Positions 52,002-60,441 of a stretch of DNA of 64,000 bases are shown here, piece after piece. The notes beneath the pieces were generated by a model that searched no databases, was not told the origin of the DNA, and was given only the letters and a program-made list of their open reading frames with translations. The DNA is taken from assembly GCA_016191785.1 (NCBI GenBank), contig JACPVJ010000008.1, forward strand, positions 1 through 64,000. The letters are read 5' to 3'. The position numbers and the translations under genes are program-made. This DNA comes from Myxococcales bacterium. GTDB lineage: Bacteria; Myxococcota_A; Polyangia; Polyangiales; Polyangiaceae. How positions within the stretch are numbered: the stretch's first letter is position 1; every line of letters starts with the position of its first letter.

Positions 52002-52948
52002 CGGTACTCGTTCAGCCGCCGGGCCGCGTGGAACGGCCGGAACAAGTAGGTCCGCGCGACTGCGCTGACGCTGGTGTCGTGTGCGAGGATCGCGGCCTCA
52101 GCCGCGCGGGGAACTGCCAAGCGGAACGCGTGGGTAGCCGCGCGCCGCGCAGACACCAGCAGCAGCGCCACGGCCATTCGCTCGTAGTCTGGCACCGGTC
52201 GCTCTCGGAGCAACTCGGCTGGCGGAAGAATCTCGGAAACCAGGCGGGCTCGGAGGGTGGTCTGCGGCAGCCTGGTGCGAGCAAGCCCGAGCTCGTGAGC
52301 CGCCCCGACCGAGTATTCCAGGGAAGGAAGGGTGCCGGTGCGGATCGCGAGCCGCCTGAGGTCGCCGACGTCGACCATGTCCTCCCACGCTTCCCAAGCA
52401 CGCCCGATCGTTCGGAGGAGCCGCACTTGACCCATGGCGTGCCACACGAAGTGGGCGGCGATGTGAATCAGCGTCAAGGGACGGTCCAGAACCCGAAGCT
52501 GCCGATCGCCCAGCACGGTCAGCTCGGTGTGGTCCCAGACGAGGCTGGGGCTGACGTGCCGAAAAGGCGCGTGAAAGGCCTCCCAGTGCAGGTCCACGAC
52601 GTGGCGCAGAAACGGAGTGATCCGAACCATGGCATGCTGCCCCGTCCCCGCGCTAACGCTCAAGCGGAGCGGGCGCGTCGGACGATAGCCCAGGCCGCGC
52701 AACGTAGCCTCGGCGGCTTCCAGCGACGCTCTCCGCACAAGCAGGTCGTTATCCGCAAGCGCTCGCGCCGAGATCGGTTCCCCGAGTCGCCGCATGAGCG
52801 GTGCCCCTTTCAGCACGACCACGTCCAGCTTCTCGCGCGAGAAGTTGTCCACAATGCGGTAAAGCTCCGCTTCGACCGCGAGGTTCCGTGCCGCGGTCAG
52901 CTCCGGCGAGCGCAGGGCGGCGGAGCTGACCACATCGCCGTCACTCAC
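51929..52948 (-). CDS. nucleotidyltransferase-fold protein (NTP_transf_5-like), RiPP-associated
   Basis: 339 residues. The NTP_transf_5 pattern is visible: LDVVVLKGAPLMRRLGEP followed by the metal pair in ALADNDLLVRR (Asp-x-Asp). The rest is helical (HIAAHFVWHAMGQVRLL and similar). In characterised lasso-peptide clusters, nucleotidyltransferases of this fold modify the peptide (pseudomycoidin). Here it lies about 3.9 kb from the kinase and precursor genes, on the opposite strand, separated by a large lipoprotein gene with which it overlaps by four bases. Membership in the RiPP pathway is therefore inference. Confidence 0.8.
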   Translation of the reverse strand: MSDGDVVSSAALRSPELTAARNLAVEAELYRIVDNFSREKLDVVVLKGAPLMRRLGEPISARALADNDLLVRRASLEAAEATLRGLGYRPTRPLRLSVSAGTGQHAMVRITPFLRHVVDLHWEAFHAPFRHVSPSLVWDHTELTVLGDRQLRVLDRPLTLIHIAAHFVWHAMGQVRLLRTIGRAWEAWEDMVDVGDLRRLAIRTGTLPSLEYSVGAAHELGLARTRLPQTTLRARLVSEILPPAELLRERPVPDYERMAVALLLVSARRAATHAFRLAVPRAAEAAILAHDTSVSAVARTYLFRPFHAARRLNEYRHELARLRDEADQEAWRRETVAPS

Positions 52949-55900
52949 CAGAGGACCAAGACACGTCCGTCATACGCCGTGGCGGTCACTAGATGCTCGC
53001 CGACCGCGATGTCACCGTACCCGTCGCCATCGCAATCGCGAATCGCGCCGGACCCCGCGGCGCTCCCGACCCATCCCGTCGGCAGCGGAAGCACGATGTC
53101 AGCCATCGAAACGATGTCCCCCGAAGCGGTCAGTTTCGAAGCCTCGGTCAGGTAGAGCCTCGCCGCCCCACCGTTCTCCGCGACCGACGACATCGCGACG
53201 TCGACGCCAGTCCCGCCGATCCAGCTCACGGCCACTCCGGACCCTGAGAAACCACTGCCGAAGACGGCGTTGCCGAAACGATCACCCAAGGCGGGCGCCG
53301 CCGAGTTCGAGAACGTCGCGCTCGTTGCGCCAAACACCGTCGTACCGTTCCCGAAGAACAGCCGCGCGTCACCACCGGCTGACGACGTGAGCCCTGGGCT
53401 TCCGACGCCCACCCCGAAAGCGCCGAGGTGCGTGACGGGGTTCCCCGTGCGCAGCGCGGCGGAGCCCGCGTAGATTTCCTTCGCACTCGCCGCTTGGATC
53501 GTCCCCGTCGTTCCCGCACCACCTTGGAAGGAGTAGACCTTGCCCGCGAGAGGGGCACCGACCACCATCGCGGGCTTGTTGCCACCGTAGAAGGTGCCGA
53601 TGGAGGCGATCGCGAGCCCAAGCTGCGTGTTTCCGGCCTCGCCAACGTACGCGATGGCACGTGTGCCAACGTCCGCGGGTAGCGTCACCGTCGCCGGGAA
53701 CGTCTGCCCGGTCGGAACACCACGGATGACGGCGACATACCCTTGGCGCGCGCCGGAGACGCCATAGAAGTAGGCGCCGACCGCAAAGTCCGCGGCTCCG
53801 TCGCTGTCGAAGTCGCCGAGCGGCGCGATGGTCAGGCCGAAGTTCGATGCGGTGAACTTCGCGTCCGCCGCGGGGTTCACGTCGATCACGTAGTCGGCTT
53901 GGGCAGGCGTGTAAGAGGCCGCCCAGTTGCTGCGCCCCTTGTACACGTAAACGCGGCCGTGGCCAGCATCTGCCGAAGCACCGATGGCGATGTCGGTCAG
54001 CCCGTCTCCATCGATATCGCCAACCGGGGTGGCCGCGATCCCGAAGGACATGCCCGAGCTGCCCGTGAAGGTGATGGACGGCGCCGTCGAGTATCCCGTA
54101 GCCGCGCCAAACCAGACGTAGGCCTTGTTCTGCCCGGCGGTGCCGACGAGCAGGTCCGAGAGGGAATCCCCGTTGATGCTGGCCGACCCGTCGACCCGGT
54201 ATCCCATTCGATCGCCGACTCCCCCCGACAGAATCGTCTGGTTGAATGTGGCCTTGGAGGCGCTAGCGGTCGCAAGCATTGGGCCTTTGTTGCCACCAGA
54301 ATCCGCTGCGGCCACAGCGAAGTAGTAGCCCGTCTCGATCAGGCGGTTGTTCACGCTCAGCGTTTCGGGCTGACCCGGGGCCTTCGGAGAGCCGGTGTAG
54401 GCAACGGCCTCGGCAGCCGCAAAGTTGCCCGCCGTGATCGGCGCCTTCGACACACGCACGTCGTACCCAGCGACCGTGGCCGTCCCGTCGCCGGGCGCCG
54501 TCCACGAGAGGGTGAAGGTCGTCGCTCGGCGATCTTTCACCGTGGCGGTGAGCCCCGTAGGCGCAGCGGGCGCGACGGTATCGACGACCTTGTTCGTCAG
54601 CGAAGATGTTCCAACGCCTTTGCCCGCCACAGAGCTCGTCGTGGCTTTCAGCGTGGCCGAAGTGCACTCGGGCAATGTGACGTTGGCCAGGGATGCAACC
54701 CCACCAGCGTTCACGCTCGCTGTCCCCAGCGTCGTCTCAGTGGCACCACAAGTAAGCGTGAATGTGACTGTTGCGCCCGAGCCGCCGACATCGGTCTGGA
54801 CAGACAATGTACCTTGCCACCCCGGCGTCGCAGCGTCGCCATCCGTCGAGGTATTGAGCAAGGTCGACTGGGTCGGCCCCGTCCAAGTCACAACCGGCGG
54901 ATTGCCCACTGTCACGGTGCAAGGACTCTTGAGCGCAGCCGAGTTCCCGGAAGGCTCAGTGGTTGTGGCAACGACGTCGTTGGCGCCGACCTTGAAGGTC
55001 ACGTTGTTGAAAGAGCTGAACCCATTAGCCCACGTGGCTTCCGCAAAGTTGGCCGGGGTTCCATTGCTCGTGACGGTGAGTGCGACCGGCGAATTGGTCG
55101 ACCCGAACACGATGTTTTGGGTCACGTCGGTGGCGCTCTGGAAGAGCTTTCCGCAGAGGTCGGCGGGAACCCACGGGTAGATGTTCGGTGCAGTCGAGTC
55201 CACCCAGACCTTCACCGCCGGGCTCTTCCCCTTCGCTGTGCTCACGTCGGTCACTTCGACCTCGAGCTCGGTCCCAGAAACGAGGGTGTTCTTGCCGTCA
55301 GTCGTGACCGTACTGTCTGGAAGATCGGCGTTGGTGAACTTGACGACGTGCCCATAGCCTGCCGGGCAGTTATCCGATGCCTGCGCCGGGGTCGTCGCGA
55401 TGTTGCTGGCAACGACGCTGAGCGCCGAGCCAGAGATTCCCGCGCGGAGAGTCGCGGTGCCAGAAACGCTCGAGCAAGCCGCCACGGTGTATTGCGCTCC
55501 CGCCTTGGTAGCGTCCTGGTCCTTCCGGACCTGGGCCGACGTCGACGCTAGGATGTGCTTGGAGACGTCAGCTCCGGTGCCGTCAACCGGCTCGATGATT
55601 TGGACTCCGGGAAGCGATGACGCGCACCGGATGCCTTTCAGGGACTTGGCCGTCGGGTTCCCGGCATCGTCCTTCAGCGTGAGGTTCAGGTCGAAAGGTG
55701 CTCCACCGGGGCAGTCGATCTCCACGCAGCCGCCGTTCTTTCCTCCGACTGCGCCGGCCTTTGCGGCACCGCACTGCGGCGTTGCCGTTCCGATGCCGGC
55801 GCAGAAATTCGCTTGGCCAGCCCCCAGCGACGCAGGCAGGTCCACGGCGTCCGCCGCCGTCGTTTCCCCACACACCTTGAACTGCAGGCCGGTCTTGGAC

Positions 55901-56754
55901 GGGTTTACGTCCTCTGTAGGCCCAATGAACGTGTCATCAACCGGGGTAGCGTTGGCAAGGTCTGGCGGCGTCGTATCAACGGGAAGCTTCACCTTCGCGC
56001 TGGTACCCCCCGACCCGGATTTGGGAGTGCAAGTCGCGGAGACCTCGTGGTCCCCATCTGGGATGAGGGTGACGCCGGCGAACTTAGCGGTGCCGGCCTG
56101 AGCCAAGGCAATTGCCGCCTGCGCCTTCCCATCGACGGTGAGGCTCACGGGCTGCCCGTCTTCGATCGTCGTCTTGACCTCGAACGCCACCTGGTAGTCC
56201 TGCCCGGGAGCGCTAGCTCGATCCCCGCCCTCAGCGGCCGGCACGCCGTTGAGCTCGGGGTGCGCAGCGGTGACAACCGGCTTGATGATCTCGCACTCCG
56301 CGCCGCCGCACTCGGACGTCACGCTAATAGTACTGGTGCACTCCGTGTCGTCATCGAGCTTGATCTCGAGGGTGGCGGACCCGGCGGAACCCAGTTGAAC
56401 GTCCTTGAACTCGAACTTTGAGCCGGCGGCGGTGGCTGTGCCGACGATCTGCCCATCAGCTCGAAGAGTCGCCGTTGTGCCGTCCTTGGCGTTCGTAGAC
56501 AACGACACGTCGATCTGGATGCCGTTGGAGCAGTCGCCGTCCTTGTCATCGCTCGCGCCGAGCTTGGCCCCCGACGTCGGGAACGTGAAGGACAGAGCCG
56601 GGCACTTGCCTGCGTCGCCACCCGTGCCTCCGGCGCCGCCAGAACCCCCGGTTCCGCTGCCACCGTTGCCGCCCTCCTCGCCGTCTCCGCACGCCGTGGT
56701 GAAGCCGAATGACATGGCAACCGCAATGCAGGCCAAGAACGCACTATTTCGCAT
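52945..56754 (-). CDS. large FG-GAP-repeat lipoprotein
   Basis: 1269 residues from the ATG at 56754, behind GGGGAG seven bases upstream; the longer frame to 56802 runs into the promoter. Lipobox TTAC, then a Gly/Ser/Thr linker, several Ig-like or Big-type beta domains (200-740), a fibronectin-III domain (PTGLTATVKDRRATTFTLSW) and three to five FG-GAP/integrin-alpha blades (DIDGDGLTDIAIG, DFDSDGAADFAVG). It is likely displayed on the cell surface. Overlap with the nucleotidyltransferase start implies cotranscription. Confidence 0.85.
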   Translation of the reverse strand: MRNSAFLACIAVAMSFGFTTACGDGEEGGNGGSGTGGSGGAGGTGGDAGKCPALSFTFPTSGAKLGASDDKDGDCSNGIQIDVSLSTNAKDGTTATLRADGQIVGTATAAGSKFEFKDVQLGSAGSATLEIKLDDDTECTSTISVTSECGGAECEIIKPVVTAAHPELNGVPAAEGGDRASAPGQDYQVAFEVKTTIEDGQPVSLTVDGKAQAAIALAQAGTAKFAGVTLIPDGDHEVSATCTPKSGSGGTSAKVKLPVDTTPPDLANATPVDDTFIGPTEDVNPSKTGLQFKVCGETTAADAVDLPASLGAGQANFCAGIGTATPQCGAAKAGAVGGKNGGCVEIDCPGGAPFDLNLTLKDDAGNPTAKSLKGIRCASSLPGVQIIEPVDGTGADVSKHILASTSAQVRKDQDATKAGAQYTVAACSSVSGTATLRAGISGSALSVVASNIATTPAQASDNCPAGYGHVVKFTNADLPDSTVTTDGKNTLVSGTELEVEVTDVSTAKGKSPAVKVWVDSTAPNIYPWVPADLCGKLFQSATDVTQNIVFGSTNSPVALTVTSNGTPANFAEATWANGFSSFNNVTFKVGANDVVATTTEPSGNSAALKSPCTVTVGNPPVVTWTGPTQSTLLNTSTDGDAATPGWQGTLSVQTDVGGSGATVTFTLTCGATETTLGTASVNAGGVASLANVTLPECTSATLKATTSSVAGKGVGTSSLTNKVVDTVAPAAPTGLTATVKDRRATTFTLSWTAPGDGTATVAGYDVRVSKAPITAGNFAAAEAVAYTGSPKAPGQPETLSVNNRLIETGYYFAVAAADSGGNKGPMLATASASKATFNQTILSGGVGDRMGYRVDGSASINGDSLSDLLVGTAGQNKAYVWFGAATGYSTAPSITFTGSSGMSFGIAATPVGDIDGDGLTDIAIGASADAGHGRVYVYKGRSNWAASYTPAQADYVIDVNPAADAKFTASNFGLTIAPLGDFDSDGAADFAVGAYFYGVSGARQGYVAVIRGVPTGQTFPATVTLPADVGTRAIAYVGEAGNTQLGLAIASIGTFYGGNKPAMVVGAPLAGKVYSFQGGAGTTGTIQAASAKEIYAGSAALRTGNPVTHLGAFGVGVGSPGLTSSAGGDARLFFGNGTTVFGATSATFSNSAAPALGDRFGNAVFGSGFSGSGVAVSWIGGTGVDVAMSSVAENGGAARLYLTEASKLTASGDIVSMADIVLPLPTGWVGSAAGSGAIRDCDGDGYGDIAVGEHLVTATAYDGRVLVLW

Positions 56755-56839
56755 ATAGGACTCCCCAGACATGGACCCGGTGCAGTATAGCCAGGGAGCC
56801 ACGCGTGTCTACGCCCGCGGAAGGTGCTATGGACCGCTC
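56755..56839. promoter_or_regulatory. divergent intergenic region between the lipoprotein and the RiPP genes
   Basis: 85 bases separate the leftward lipoprotein start from the rightward PqqD-like start, so promoters for both the lipoprotein/nucleotidyltransferase pair and the RiPP operon should lie here. No clear boxes were seen. Confidence 0.4.
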
Positions 56840-57136
56840 ATGCCAGCGTCAGAGTCGCTGCGATCCGACGGGTTCAAAGTGCCGCCGGGCGTGCTGAGCG
56901 AGATCGTCGATGGCGAGGCTGTGCTGCTGCACTTGGACACCGGCAAGTACTTCGGCCTGAACCCGACGGGCACGCGGATTTGGAGAATGCTGACTGAATC
57001 TGCCAGCTCGGCGCGCATCGTATCGGAGGTAGCGTCGGAATTCGGCGTCGACGAGGAGACGGTTTGGAGAGACCTCGCAGCCCTAGTCAAGGAATTGACT
57101 CTGCGCGGCCTCCTGGTGTGTGACGAGCCTAAGTGA
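56840..57136 (+). CDS. PqqD-family RiPP recognition protein (lasso B1-like)
   Basis: 98 residues from the ATG at 56840 (MPASESLRSDG); earlier in-frame starts fall in the promoter region. PqqD fold signatures: SEIVDGEAVLLHLDTGKYFGLNPTGTRIWRML, then the helices VSEVASEFGVDEETVWRDLAALVKELTLRGLL. PqqD proteins bind leader peptides and present them to the maturation enzymes. The stop overlaps the B2-like gene by four bases. Confidence 0.9.
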   Translation: MPASESLRSDGFKVPPGVLSEIVDGEAVLLHLDTGKYFGLNPTGTRIWRMLTESASSARIVSEVASEFGVDEETVWRDLAALVKELTLRGLLVCDEPK

Positions 57137-57501
57137 TGGTCAATCACCTGCGCGCCGCTTGCCTAGGCGTCCTCGTGGAGACGGGGCTGCGAGTGGCCTC
57201 CGTCAGACGGGTGTCTCAATGGCTCGGCCTCGATACGACGGCAAGGTCCTCGGGCGCACCCGTCCTTCAAAGCTTCGAACCGGTCGTTGCTGCGACCGAT
57301 CGCGTTCTCGGGGTCTGGCCTCGCCGGGGGCGCTGCCTGCGTCGCTCCCTCGTGCTCGGCGCGATGCTCCGAGCCCACCGTCCCGTGCTTCGAATCGGCG
57401 TCCGTCGGCGAAGCGGTGGCATCGTTGCGCACGCGTGGCTCGAGATCGACGGGGTACCCGTTGGCGAGACGAGCGCAGGCGAGTTCCAGGCGCTAAGCTG
57501 A
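57133..57501 (+). CDS. lasso-peptide B2-like leader peptidase (transglutaminase-like)
   Basis: 122 residues, normal for stand-alone B2. The catalytic triad can be placed: Cys67 (RRGRCLRRSLVLGAMLRAHR), His99 (GGIVAHAWLEIDG) and Asp105. In lasso pathways B2 removes the leader with the help of B1, the preceding gene. Start ATG overlaps the PqqD stop; the kinase gene follows 16 bases downstream. Confidence 0.9.
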   Translation: MMVNHLRAACLGVLVETGLRVASVRRVSQWLGLDTTARSSGAPVLQSFEPVVAATDRVLGVWPRRGRCLRRSLVLGAMLRAHRPVLRIGVRRRSGGIVAHAWLEIDGVPVGETSAGEFQALS

Positions 57502-57517
57502 GTCCTGAGCGGTCGGA

Positions 57518-58417
57518 ATGCATCGCGTGGCGTTGCACGGGCTCGAGGTCCTCTCGGACTACCCGATCACAGGTTGGCAACCCGGAACGAGCGAGGCTGC
57601 AGACGTTCGAATCTCGCGAGTGACACCAGAGCCTATTCCGCGCTCCGCGCCAGTGGGGGGGCGCTCGAAGGAACCGCGTTTCAGTGTCCACCGCGAGCAG
57701 GCCGGGTTCCTTGTCGTCGTACCGGAGGTCGCGACCTTCGTCGTCAGCTCCAACCGGATCGAGGTGTTCGCGCACGCTCGACCGCCGGAGCACGTCGGAG
57801 TGTTGCTAGAGGGGCTGGCGCTGTCCATCCTCCTCACCGCGCGAGGCGACTTGCCGCTGCACGCGAGCGCCGTCCGGTTGGAGGGCGAGACATTGGCGTT
57901 CGTCGGCGCATCTGGCGCGGGAAAGTCCACCGTGGCTGCCTTACTCTGTGTCGCCGGTGCCCGCCTCGTCTCCGACGACGTGCTCCGAGTCAGCCTCGGT
58001 GCGTCGGGTCCTCGGTGTTTTGCCGGCACCGCGCGCATCCGCCTCCGCGATCGCGTCCGGGCAATTGCCGCGTTCCTACCTGGCTGGCTCTCCCAGGAGA
58101 CGCACGACGGTCGCCTGGCGCTGTCGCCCCCCGACCGCCCGGTAGACCCAGGGCAGCTGGATGCGGTCATCGTTCCGACGTTCGACGCGCATCGAGGCAC
58201 GCCACAACTCGTGCGGCTGCGCGGGGTCTCTGCACTTCGATCGTTGCTGGGAGCATCACGAGTCCCGGAGTGGTCCGATGCCGCCGTGCTTTCAGCGCTG
58301 CACGCCCAACTGGCATCGTTGGCGAGGGCGGTCCCAATCTACAGGGCCGACCTGCCGCGACTACCCTTCGACGAGACTTCAGCGCGTGCACTGCTCGAGG
58401 CGGTGCGAGACCGATGA
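57518..58417 (+). CDS. HPr-kinase-like peptide kinase
   Basis: 299 residues. The HprK C-domain is recognisable: LPLHASAVRLEG (His115), Walker A GASGAGKS (130-137) and RLVSDDVLRV (Asp153/154). Stand-alone HprK homologues in lasso clusters (PadeK, ThcoK) phosphorylate the C-terminal Ser of the precursor; here the precursor at 60095 also ends in Ser. The gene overlaps the cyclase-like gene by four bases. Shadow ORFs in the other frame (from 57574) are not real. Confidence 0.88.
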   Translation: MHRVALHGLEVLSDYPITGWQPGTSEAADVRISRVTPEPIPRSAPVGGRSKEPRFSVHREQAGFLVVVPEVATFVVSSNRIEVFAHARPPEHVGVLLEGLALSILLTARGDLPLHASAVRLEGETLAFVGASGAGKSTVAALLCVAGARLVSDDVLRVSLGASGPRCFAGTARIRLRDRVRAIAAFLPGWLSQETHDGRLALSPPDRPVDPGQLDAVIVPTFDAHRGTPQLVRLRGVSALRSLLGASRVPEWSDAAVLSALHAQLASLARAVPIYRADLPRLPFDETSARALLEAVRDR

Positions 58418-60111
58418 GACTCCTCGCATTCCATTCCGACGACCCCCGAGCGCTAGCCGAGATGGAATCGCGGCTGTTGGTTTCTAGGGCCCTTGACCAC
58501 GTCGAGCGCCTGCCCGAGTCCACTTGGGTGGTCGCGCACTCGGGCAGGTTGCCGTGCGCTCGACGCGATGGCTTCTTCTTCGTCGAAGGCGCGGAGCGTT
58601 TGGCGCACGTCGACGCGGCCGAACTTGGCCGTCGAACGCTGAACGGGTCACTCCGCGGGCTGCCCGGCGATTTCACTTTCGCGTGGTTTCCCGCACCGAA
58701 CGAAGCGAACTTCGTCAGGTCTGCCGTGGGGACGTCCCCGCTGTTCGTCTGGCATGGGCGCGGGATGCTCGGCGTTTCCAGCCGACTCACGGACCTCGCG
58801 CGCTTCATGCCAGAGGAGCCGATTCTGGACAAGCTGGCCCTCGCGACACTGTGCCGGGCCGCGTTCATGCCGCCGACCAACCGGACGCCGCTCGAGTCAG
58901 TGGAGTTGCTCGAGAGCGGCGCAGTTCTGAATTGGAAGCGCGGCGGGCAGATGAGAACCACGAAGTGGTGGGTCCCACCGGCTCGGGATTCGGGACGAGT
59001 CAGCTTTGCGGATCACGCCGATGAACTCCGCAGTGTGGTGTTGGGCGGACTGCGTCGTGAGCTCGACGGCTCAGGCGAAAACCTCCTCTCGCTCAGCGGG
59101 GGATTCGACTCATCGGTGCTCGCCGCGCTGGCGGCAGGGCAACTCGGTCTCGACTTCAGCACCCTCACACTATTGCCGCCACCCAGCGCTGCCCTGGTCG
59201 AGATCCAACAGCGCCTCGAACTGCTGCGCGCCGATTTCAAACCGCGGACGCGCCGCGTTTGGGAACGAGAGCTCACTCCACGTAGCCGGATGCAGTATCT
59301 CGGACTGGCACCTTCGGTAGCGTGGACGGTTGCGCACCCGATCCTCTGCCTGCTTCCCACCATCGCGCAGGCCGAACGAGTACGCTGTTTGGTCGGAGGG
59401 GAGGGGTGCGACGAGCATCTGGGTGGAGGCCCGGCGATGCTCGACTGGGCATCGTCGGCCGGCCTCCGCGCGCCTTTCAGGCACCCCTCCGCCCTATCCA
59501 CCCGGGCGGCCGTGCGGTATTGGGCTGGCTTCCAACTCCGGCGTTTGGCCCGGCGGGCGCCCTTGAAGACCAGCCTCGAGCCACCGGGTTTTCTCGCCCG
59601 TGAGGTTGCCGAGGAGTACCGGAGCCAGGCGCGGGATGAACAGGCCGCATTCTCGAGCTCCGAGGCGGACCGCCCGTACTTGGACCACCGCGTGCGCCAT
59701 ACGGGGGCAGCCACGGTGCAGAATTGGGAGGTCTGCACCGGGCTTGGAATTCACCGGCATTTTCCGTTCTTCAACCGCGAAGTCATCGAACTCGCGTACC
59801 GGTGTGACCCGCTTGAGCTAACAAATGCCGTGCCCAAGCAGCTCGTCCGGGCCGCTTTCCAAGGGAGCGTGCCGCGTGGCTGCCACGAAGCCCCCAAGCA
59901 CACCTGGCGAGACCCGCCGGGGGACCTGCCCTGGGAAGACGCGCTGCCACCCGACTTGGCTGGAATCGTGAGGGAAGACTGGCTGATTCGCCCCCCTGAG
60001 GCGGTAAGAGCAGAAGATGCGTTGCGCCTCCGAGTCCTGTTGAATATCATCAGCGCCGTCCGCACCTGTCGTAAGGTGCAGAGGGAGTCTCGCGATGTCA
60101 CATGGGCATGA
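58414..60111 (+). CDS. asparagine-synthetase-like lasso cyclase (C protein-like)
   Basis: 565 residues from the ATG at 58414 (MRLLAFHSDD), typical cyclase length; the 845-residue frame from 57574 crosses the kinase gene and is rejected. The glutaminase half has no Cys2, as expected for a lasso cyclase. The synthetase half has the ATP loop LSLSGGFDSSVLAAL and GGEGCDEHLGGG. Such enzymes adenylate an Asp/Glu side chain and form the macrolactam. The stop is inside the precursor gene start region (17-base overlap), so A and C are coupled. Confidence 0.9.
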   Translation: MRLLAFHSDDPRALAEMESRLLVSRALDHVERLPESTWVVAHSGRLPCARRDGFFFVEGAERLAHVDAAELGRRTLNGSLRGLPGDFTFAWFPAPNEANFVRSAVGTSPLFVWHGRGMLGVSSRLTDLARFMPEEPILDKLALATLCRAAFMPPTNRTPLESVELLESGAVLNWKRGGQMRTTKWWVPPARDSGRVSFADHADELRSVVLGGLRRELDGSGENLLSLSGGFDSSVLAALAAGQLGLDFSTLTLLPPPSAALVEIQQRLELLRADFKPRTRRVWERELTPRSRMQYLGLAPSVAWTVAHPILCLLPTIAQAERVRCLVGGEGCDEHLGGGPAMLDWASSAGLRAPFRHPSALSTRAAVRYWAGFQLRRLARRAPLKTSLEPPGFLAREVAEEYRSQARDEQAAFSSSEADRPYLDHRVRHTGAATVQNWEVCTGLGIHRHFPFFNREVIELAYRCDPLELTNAVPKQLVRAAFQGSVPRGCHEAPKHTWRDPPGDLPWEDALPPDLAGIVREDWLIRPPEAVRAEDALRLRVLLNIISAVRTCRKVQRESRDVTWA

Positions 60112-60262
60112 GCCCAACAAGCTAGCCGACCAGAACACCGACGCTCCGCCCGCTGCCCACGGCTACGAGGCGCCTCGTCTGGTTGAGCTGGGCTCGCTAG
60201 CGGACCTCACCCATGGCGGCGGCGGCGGCGACGATCAGGTCAGCGGCGGACCAGAATCCTGA
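60095..60262 (+). CDS. lasso-peptide-like RiPP precursor (55 aa)
   Basis: ATG at 60095 preceded by GAGGGAG seven bases upstream, overlapping the last 17 bases of the cyclase gene in another frame. The leader (residues 1-40) contains YEAPRLVELGSLADLTH (24-40), which fits the PqqD-binding lasso leader pattern YxxPxL..LG.L..LT, with Thr at the -2 position. The predicted core is GGGGGDDQVSGGPES (41-55): Gly1 and Asp7 would give a seven-membered ring, and the C-terminal Ser is the known target type of lasso kinases. Cleavage one residue earlier would make an eight-membered ring starting at His. The assignment depends on context and pattern; a related non-lasso RiPP is possible. Confidence 0.75.
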   Translation: MSHGHEPNKLADQNTDAPPAAHGYEAPRLVELGSLADLTHGGGGGDDQVSGGPES

Positions 60263-60301
60263 AGTTTGTTCGCGGCGGCGCGCCAGTCACGCGGTCGGCG
60301 A

Positions 60302-60318
60302 GCCACGCCTTCCGTGGC
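60302..60318 (+). terminator. possible hairpin after the RiPP precursor
   Basis: GCCACG and CGTGGC pair around the five-base loop CCTTC, about 40 bases after the precursor stop. No T-run follows, so a classical intrinsic terminator is not certain. The 179-base gap 60263-60441 holds nothing else I recognise. Confidence 0.25.
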
Positions 60319-60441
60319 GTGCTCGGGTCTTCCCGTTGGCCCAGGCGGCAGCGGCGGGGTGACGGCTAGCGGAGCGGGCTCGGCCGGCCCGCCCCCTGGC
60401 ATCGAACCCCCTACCCTCGTAGAGTCCGCCCCCAGTTCGCC

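Noticed and set aside
57574..60111. 845-codon frame spanning the kinase and cyclase genes
   Set aside because: The first ~280 codons are out of frame with the HprK-like gene and show no family features; a clear cyclase start exists at 58414.
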